From Deltaproteobacteria bacterium (GTDB taxonomy: Bacteria > Desulfobacterota_B > Binatia > UBA9968): a stretch of DNA of 10,707 bases. The position numbers and the translations under genes are program-made. How positions within the stretch are numbered: position 1 is the stretch's first letter; each line of letters opens with the position of its first letter. The notes below the pieces were generated by a model. The model saw only the letters and a list, made by a program, of their open reading frames with translations. It was not told the DNA's origin and did no database searches. This document shows positions 6,722-10,707 of this stretch, one piece after another. The stretch is from assembly GCA_027297485.1 (NCBI GenBank), contig JAPUHZ010000155.1:1-10707 (forward strand). Reading direction: 5' to 3'.

Positions 6722-7693
6722 ATGAGCAAAAAGAGGATCCTGGTAACCGGTGGGAGCGGCCTGGTTGGAGCCAATGCGGTCCGCATGCTCCTGGAAAGAG
6801 GGGAGCAGCCTGTGCTCTTTGATGTCGCGGTGAATGAAAGGCTCCTCGGCACGGTGGGTGTCGATGTGAAGTCACTAAGCGTGGTCCGGGGCGATATCTT
6901 GGATCTTCCGGGGCTGATCACGGCCATCCGCGATCATGGTATCGGCCGGATTATCCATTTGGCGGCATTTCTCGGTGAGGAGGTTCAGAGACGCCCTTAC
7001 AGCGGTGTGAGGCTGAATCTCTTGGGAACGGTCAACATCCTCGAAGCGGTCCGTCTCGAAGGGATCTCACGGGTCACTTTTCCCAGCTCAGGAACCGTCT
7101 ATCTGGGATCTTTGGGCGAGGGCGGACCGCGAAAGATTGACGAGACGATCGCTCTTAATCCCCTCTCTATTTACGCCGCAACCAAGGCCGGATCGGAGTT
7201 TTTAGGCCGGACCTACGCACAGCGCTTTGGCTTTGAGTTTATTGCGGTCCGTTTTGCTGCGCTCTATGGCCCTTCCCCGGCAGGGTTGAAGGCGACACGG
7301 GAGCAGGCCATTCAGGAAATGGTCAGGACAGCACTCAGAGGTGAAGCCGCCAGTATAAGATGGCCGTACGGCCCGGCGGAGCTTCTCTACGGAAAGGATG
7401 CGGCGAAGGGTGCTATTTTGGCATGTCTTAAAGATAATCTGAAGGACAACATCTTCCATATCGGGAGCGGGGAAATGACAACCGGGGAAGAGATCGTCCG
7501 GGCACTCAAAAGAGATTTTCCCAAGTTGGAGATCACCTTGGTCAAAGGAGAGAGGCCTATGCCCTACCCGGAGGAGAGAATCCCGCATGACAACTCTCGC
7601 TCCCGCGACCAGCTCGGCTACGAACCTGATTATCCGCTGGAAAAGGCGCTGCGAGATTACGCGGCCACCTTAAGAAAAATAGAAGGCATCTAA
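6722..7693 (+). CDS. NAD-dependent epimerase/dehydratase (extended SDR) family protein
   Basis: A cytoplasmic NAD(P)-binding enzyme of the GalE-like extended SDR family, 323 residues, close to the family norm. It shows the Rossmann glycine motif TGGSGLVG (residues 9-16), an acidic Asp34 at the end of beta-2 that favours NAD over NADP, HLAA (79-82), the active-site serine region PSSGTVY (121-127, Ser123) and catalytic YAATK (Tyr151, Lys155). The substrate-binding C-terminal part is complete (RFAALYG near 177-183, FHIGSG at 245-250). AGAAAGG at 6707-6713 is the likely ribosome site, eight bases before ATG. A stronger AAGGAGG at 6689-6695 is too far away to serve it. The gene lies between the NSS transporter (37 bp) and the Zn-dehydrogenase (15 bp), so it probably acts in the same sugar or hydroxy-acid pathway. 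The substrate is unknown. Confidence 0.92.
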   Translation: MSKKRILVTGGSGLVGANAVRMLLERGEQPVLFDVAVNERLLGTVGVDVKSLSVVRGDILDLPGLITAIRDHGIGRIIHLAAFLGEEVQRRPYSGVRLNLLGTVNILEAVRLEGISRVTFPSSGTVYLGSLGEGGPRKIDETIALNPLSIYAATKAGSEFLGRTYAQRFGFEFIAVRFAALYGPSPAGLKATREQAIQEMVRTALRGEAASIRWPYGPAELLYGKDAAKGAILACLKDNLKDNIFHIGSGEMTTGEEIVRALKRDFPKLEITLVKGERPMPYPEERIPHDNSRSRDQLGYEPDYPLEKALRDYAATLRKIEGI

Positions 7694-7708
7694 AATAAAG
7701 AGGGATCT

Positions 7709-8797
7709 ATGGCCGGAATGAGCCGGGCGGCTACGCTCCTTGAGCCGAACAAGATTGAGATCCGTGAATATCCGATCCCTGAAATCTCCCCGGACGGGGG
7801 GCTTGTCGCTGTGGAGATGGCCGGGGTATGCGGCTCGGATGTCAAATATTACCATGGCAAGATAGAGCTCCCTCTGCCTATCATTTTAGGACACGAAATC
7901 CTCGGTCGGGTGGCAAAGCTGGGCAGGGAGGCTGCCTCCCTCCACGGCATAAAAGAAGGAGACCGCATCATCCTCAAAGGGGCCCTGGGCTGCGGGCGAT
8001 GCGCCGATTGCCGACGCGGCGCGGCCAGATTCTGCAAGAAACGGACGAGCTACGGGGGACGGACCTCTTGTGTGAAACCTCCACATCTCTTCGGCGGCTT
8101 TGCGGACTACATCTATCTCACGCCGGATGCCCTTGCCACCAAGGTCAGCGATGATCTCCCCGCGGAAGCAGCGGTCCTCATTGGCGCCGTTATGGCTAAC
8201 GGCTTTCAGTGGGCGGTACGTCGCGGCGGCGTAAAGATGGGTGATTTTGTCCTCATTCAGGGGCCAGGACAGCAGGGCTTGGCATGTACTTTCGCGGCTC
8301 ACCATGCCGGGGCAGCACGGATCTTTATCTCAGGAATCAGCAGAGATGCTGAAAGACTAGACCTAGCAAAGCGCTTCGGGGCTGACAGGACCATTAACGT
8401 AGAGAGAGAGAACGTCGTTGAAGTCATCAGAAAAGAGACAGACGGGGATATGGTGGATGTAGTGGTCGATGTCTCGGGGAGTCCGAAAGCGATTCAAACC
8501 TCCGTCGAGTGCTTGCGTCGTCAGGGTACAATGGTTCTAGCAGGATTAACGGGAGACGCCACAATTACACCGATGGAAATGGACAAATTCGTCTGGGGAG
8601 AGATCCGCCTTCAGGGAGCTTTCACTGCCGACAACGATGCTGTTGATGCAACCATGCGTCTGCTTGAGTCCACAAGATTTCCCGTGCAGGAGATGGTAAG
8701 CCATGTCTTTGCCTTAGAGGAGACCGAACGCTGTATCCAAGCGGTGGGTGGCGAGGTCCCCGACCTTTATCCAACGAAGGCCCTGATCAAACCCTGA
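7709..8797 (+). CDS. zinc-dependent medium-chain alcohol/polyol dehydrogenase
   Basis: A medium-chain dehydrogenase/reductase of the sorbitol/threonine dehydrogenase type that oxidises a secondary alcohol with NAD(P)+ in the cytoplasm. In its 362 residues, AGVCGSDVKYYHG (38-50) supplies catalytic zinc ligand Cys41, and GHE (61-63) supplies His62 and Glu63. The structural zinc is held by Cys95, Cys98, Cys101 and Cys109, all present. The coenzyme loop is GPGQQG (185-190), an uncommon variant of the usual GxGxxG. VDVVVDVSGSPKAI (249-262) is the typical segment after the Rossmann core. AGAGGG a few bases upstream supports ATG 7709, 15 bp after the epimerase, so the two are very probably cotranscribed and act on one pathway. 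CGSDVxYY resembles polyol dehydrogenases, but the substrate is not determined by this. Confidence 0.93.
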   Translation: MAGMSRAATLLEPNKIEIREYPIPEISPDGGLVAVEMAGVCGSDVKYYHGKIELPLPIILGHEILGRVAKLGREAASLHGIKEGDRIILKGALGCGRCADCRRGAARFCKKRTSYGGRTSCVKPPHLFGGFADYIYLTPDALATKVSDDLPAEAAVLIGAVMANGFQWAVRRGGVKMGDFVLIQGPGQQGLACTFAAHHAGAARIFISGISRDAERLDLAKRFGADRTINVERENVVEVIRKETDGDMVDVVVDVSGSPKAIQTSVECLRRQGTMVLAGLTGDATITPMEMDKFVWGEIRLQGAFTADNDAVDATMRLLESTRFPVQEMVSHVFALEETERCIQAVGGEVPDLYPTKALIKP

Positions 8798-8832
8798 TAC
8801 CCTTACCTTTGGCACAACCACGTGATGCCGTG

Positions 8833-8862
8833 TTGACAGTCCGACTTTCGGTGACATAGATT
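8833..8862 (+). promoter_or_regulatory. candidate promoter for the SDR/amidohydrolase locus
   Basis: A perfect TTGACA (8833-8838) is followed after 18 bases by TAGATT (8857-8862, four of six). It falls in the 107-bp gap after the Zn-dehydrogenase and would start transcription near 8869, about 35 bp before the SDR ATG. It suggests that the genes to the right form a separate transcription unit. Confidence 0.4.
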
Positions 8863-8904
8863 CGTTCGTAACCGAGGGGGGAGTGAAATCGAAGCAAAGT
8901 CGCA

Positions 8905-9252
8905 ATGATCGAAGGGCTCAAAAATAGAGTTGCGATTGTCACGGGCAGCGCCGGACGCATCCATTATGTCACATCCAAGGCCGGCGTGATCGGCTTTACG
9001 CACACGCTTGCCCGCGAGCTTGGGGACGACAACATTCAAGTGAACGCCATTGCACCCGGCTCCACCCTATCCGAAGAAAACCCGAGTGAAGATATTCTTC
9101 GGTTTCGGCAATTACAGGTGGGAACGCGCGCGCTCAAGCGCGTGCAGGTACCACAGGACTTGGTCGGTGCCGTACTCTCTTTATCGTCGAGCCTAAGTGA
9201 CTTCATCACCGGTCAGACGCTCTCGGTGGACGGCGGCGCGGCGATGCGATAA
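8905..9252 (+). CDS. internally deleted short-chain dehydrogenase/reductase remnant
   Basis: The 115-residue frame is recognisably a classical SDR, normally about 250 residues, missing its middle. The first 19 residues are an ordinary SDR start (RVAIVTGSAGRI). They are joined directly to the active-site helix, YVTSKAGVIGFTHTLARELG (Tyr21, Lys25). The rest is a complete C-terminus: VNAIAPG (46-52), a PQDLVGAVLSLSS helix and SDFITGQTLSVDGG (98-111). About 120-130 residues are absent, including the rest of the glycine motif, the NNAG segment and the catalytic serine, so dehydrogenase activity is not expected. The reading frame is nonetheless kept, with the junction at about 8950-8965. ATG 8905 has no good Shine-Dalgarno. 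Family is certain. Whether it is a decaying gene, a product with another role or an assembly artefact is open. Confidence 0.85.
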   Translation: MIEGLKNRVAIVTGSAGRIHYVTSKAGVIGFTHTLARELGDDNIQVNAIAPGSTLSEENPSEDILRFRQLQVGTRALKRVQVPQDLVGAVLSLSSSLSDFITGQTLSVDGGAAMR

Positions 9253-9257
9253 CCAGC

Positions 9258-9341
9258 ATGAATTATTTAGATTGGGAAGTGTCCCTCTTAACAGAACAGC
9301 CTCACCGGATTTACCTTGTTGAGAAACGGACCTTACGGTAA
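9258..9341 (+). CDS. possible 27-codon leader ORF before the amidohydrolase
   Basis: An ATG six bases after the SDR stop opens a 27-codon frame (MNYLDWEVSLL...KRTLR). Its TAA stop at 9339-9341 is embedded in the TAAGGAGG ribosome site of the next gene. That arrangement would allow translational coupling. However, it has no visible Shine-Dalgarno, no recognised homologue and no biased residue run typical of attenuator peptides. It may be chance or a fragment of an older gene. Confidence 0.2.
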   Translation: MNYLDWEVSLLTEQPHRIYLVEKRTLR

Positions 9342-9343
9342 GG
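9331..9343 (+). promoter_or_regulatory. palindrome overlapping the amidohydrolase ribosome-binding site
   Basis: CCTTAC-G-GTAAGG is a perfect 6+1+6 palindrome. It shares bases 9340-9343 with the strong Shine-Dalgarno AAGGAGG (9340-9346), nine bases before ATG 9356. A one-base loop is too tight for an RNA hairpin, so any role is more likely as a DNA site or through pairing with TTACC at 9311-9315. Confidence 0.3.
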
Positions 9344-9355
9344 AGGCACAATCAC

Positions 9356-10459
9356 ATGGTTAAAAAAGCTGAAAAGAAACTTATCATCGATGCCGATGCT
9401 CATGTCGTCGAGTCTGCCCGTACCTGGGAGTTTATGGACCCGTCGGAGAAGCAGTATCGCCCTATCCCTATCGAGACTCGTGAAGAGGCCGGTATGAAAC
9501 TTCAGTTTTGGGTGATTGACGGCAAGGTCAGAGGATTTCGCTTCCCGGCATTTTCGGCCACTGAGCTGGAAAAGAGATCCCGACAAGCGGGCCGCAAGTT
9601 CGCCGACGCGCAAGAGTCCCGGGAGCTGGGCAACGTCGAATTGCGCCTGGAACACATGGACAATACCGGCGTCGAAATCCAGGTCTTGCACAACACGATG
9701 TTCATAGAGTCGGTCACCGACCGCGCGGCGGTGGAAGTTGCGTTGTGCAAAAGCTGGAACCGTTGGCTGGCGGACATTTGGCGACAAGCGAAAGGTCGCT
9801 TGCGCTGGTCCTGCATGGCGCCGACGCTGAGCATGCCGGATGCGCTGGACCAGATCCGCTTCGCAAAGGAAAATGGCGCTTGCGCCGTGCTGATGCGACC
9901 CGTCGAAGGCAATCGATTGCTTGCCGACACCTACTTCTACCCGATTTATGATGAGGCGAGCCGGCTCGATATGGCGATTGCCGTCCACATCGCCAACGGT
10001 AACCCGTGGCTCTGTGACTTGTATCGACATCAGATATCGGTAGCATCTACCCTTCACCGCTTCAGAGTGCCCACCGTAGCCGCTTTCAATGATGTCCTTC
10101 TGAGTGAAATACCTCAGGTTTTTCCTAAGCTAAGGTGGGGATTTATCGAGGCTAGCTCTCAGTGGCTTCCCTGGGTGCTGCTTGAAGCCAAAAAGCGTTT
10201 CAAAGCTTTAGGCCGCCCATGGCCCGATAATTTTGTGAAGGAGTATCGTATGTACGTGACCTGCGAAAACTCCGATGATTTGCCTTACATCGTAGGGCAA
10301 GCTGGAGAGAACTGCCTGGTCATCGGTACGGACTACGGGCACACTGACATTTCTAGTGACGTCGACGCCATCAAAATATTTCAGGCAAGAACTGATTTGG
10401 CGCCGGATGTCAAGCAAAAGATCCTGAGCGACAACGCCCGAGCGCTCTACGGGCTTTGA
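9356..10459 (+). CDS. amidohydrolase family protein (Amidohydro_2, TIM-barrel metal-dependent hydrolase)
   Basis: A 367-residue cytoplasmic TIM-barrel enzyme of the ACMSD-like amidohydrolase group (PF04909 type), which hydrolyses or decarboxylates small, often aromatic, carboxylates. IIDADAHVVE (residues 10-19) gives the first metal-site motif as D-x-H (Asp14, His16) where ACMSD has H-x-H. His211 (AVHIANG) and Asp326 (GTDYGHTD, 324-331) occupy the positions of the other metal ligands. LRWGFIEASSQWLPW (259-273) is a family landmark. The C-terminus, ILSDNARALYGL, is typical and complete. AAGGAGG nine bases before ATG 9356 sets the start. It sits between two internally deleted genes, the second from its own family, and appears to be the only intact enzyme of the locus. 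Substrate unknown; related clusters often degrade aromatic or heterocyclic acids. Confidence 0.92.
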   Translation: MVKKAEKKLIIDADAHVVESARTWEFMDPSEKQYRPIPIETREEAGMKLQFWVIDGKVRGFRFPAFSATELEKRSRQAGRKFADAQESRELGNVELRLEHMDNTGVEIQVLHNTMFIESVTDRAAVEVALCKSWNRWLADIWRQAKGRLRWSCMAPTLSMPDALDQIRFAKENGACAVLMRPVEGNRLLADTYFYPIYDEASRLDMAIAVHIANGNPWLCDLYRHQISVASTLHRFRVPTVAAFNDVLLSEIPQVFPKLRWGFIEASSQWLPWVLLEAKKRFKALGRPWPDNFVKEYRMYVTCENSDDLPYIVGQAGENCLVIGTDYGHTDISSDVDAIKIFQARTDLAPDVKQKILSDNARALYGL

Positions 10460-10482
10460 CGATATTCAAGCTTTTTTAAACG

Positions 10483-10502
10483 GTGGTGCCTGGCGGCACC
10501 GC
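10483..10502 (+). other. short GC-rich hairpin between the amidohydrolase genes
   Basis: GGTGCC (10485-10490), loop TGGC, GGCACC (10495-10500) form a perfect 6-bp stem, extended by a T-G and a G-C pair. A T6 run precedes it (10471-10477 area) and no T-tract follows on either strand, so it is not a standard intrinsic terminator. It lies 14 bases upstream of the next ATG and could protect or gate that message. Confidence 0.35.
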
Positions 10503-10516
10503 AAAGGGAAAAAACA

Positions 10517-10707
10517 ATGCAGACGAGCTATCCCATCATCGACGCTGACGAGCATGTGTTGGAGAAAGACGCGGAGCTCGGGGCGATTTTGGAGGCGGGC
10601 TCAGGCTGGATTCCCTATATGATGGACCGGATGAACGAGGAGTTTGAGAAGCCGTTCGGAAAGCAGGCAGCGATCAAGAGAAAGCCGGGGGACTATATAC
10701 GCTCGGG
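10517..10707 (+). CDS. second amidohydrolase family protein, internally deleted, 3' end beyond the window
   Basis: The visible 63 residues start like an Amidohydro_2 enzyme, IIDADEHVLE (7-16, Asp11 and His13 as D-x-H). They then pass at once into KDAELGAILEAGSGWIPYMMD. In the family this segment lies late in the barrel: in the intact neighbour the matching stretch begins near residue 257. About 235 residues containing most of the barrel strands and the His211-equivalent ligand are therefore missing in frame. Downstream sequence (DRMNEEFEK, KRKPGDYIRSG) continues as a normal C-terminal half up to the window edge. AAGGGAA about eight bases before ATG 10517 is an acceptable ribosome site. The gene keeps an open frame but cannot form a complete TIM barrel. 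It is likely a decaying paralogue; an assembly error is the alternative. Confidence 0.8.
   Translation, partial: MQTSYPIIDADEHVLEKDAELGAILEAGSGWIPYMMDRMNEEFEKPFGKQAAIKRKPGDYIRS

Noticed and set aside
9125..9145. CGCGCT-CA-AGCGCG inverted repeat
   Set aside because: It lies within the coding sequence of the SDR C-terminus, has a two-base loop, and is explained by GC-rich Arg/Ala/Leu codons.
9311..10057. 248-residue open frame on the minus strand
   Set aside because: It lies antisense to the amidohydrolase, whose motifs are intact. The translation has no recognisable motif and looks like a composition-driven shadow.

Overview
The window carries chromosomal genes of an uncultivated, Gram-negative bacterium. 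The envelope genes (an AsmA-family protein and a MepM-like M23 endopeptidase with a membrane anchor) point to an outer membrane. The style of the proteins (TIM-barrel amidohydrolases with a D-x-H motif, SDR and Zn-alcohol dehydrogenases) suggests NC10/Methylomirabilota, Tectomicrobia or a deltaproteobacteria-like lineage. That placement is only an impression from protein style. No tRNA, rRNA, CRISPR array, transposase or phage gene was seen.

Layout. The left third (1-3243) is on the minus strand: a Na+:alanine/glycine symporter (AGCS family), then an M23 peptidoglycan endopeptidase, then lactoylglutathione lyase gloA, which runs off the left edge. Each appears to have its own candidate sigma-70-type promoter. 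A 470-bp divergent intergenic region (3244-3713) follows. It contains candidate promoters for both flanking genes and a GC-rich block (3397-3631) with complementary ends and an internal 20-bp palindrome. From 3714 everything is on the plus strand: the AsmA-family protein with a Lys-rich, A-tract-containing linker, then a probable operon of an 11-TM NSS-family Na+-coupled transporter, an NAD-dependent epimerase and a Zn-dependent medium-chain dehydrogenase (5347-8797).

The right end (8833-10707) looks like an accessory catabolic locus. It holds an SDR reading frame that has lost most of its Rossmann core in frame, an intact amidohydrolase, and the start of a second amidohydrolase whose DADEH start is joined almost directly to sequence that normally lies about 235 residues further on. 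Two internally deleted but still open genes flank one intact gene.

How the genes work together. The two Na+-driven amino-acid transporter families (AGCS, NSS) suggest amino-acid uptake driven by a sodium gradient. The epimerase and polyol-type dehydrogenase probably oxidise a sugar, polyol or hydroxy acid, perhaps imported with help from the NSS protein. The M23 and AsmA proteins serve the cell envelope, and GloA detoxifies methylglyoxal. I found no convincing new multi-gene system. The items most worth a second look are the GC-rich block at 3397-3631, the paired internal deletions, and the double A-tract in the AsmA gene.
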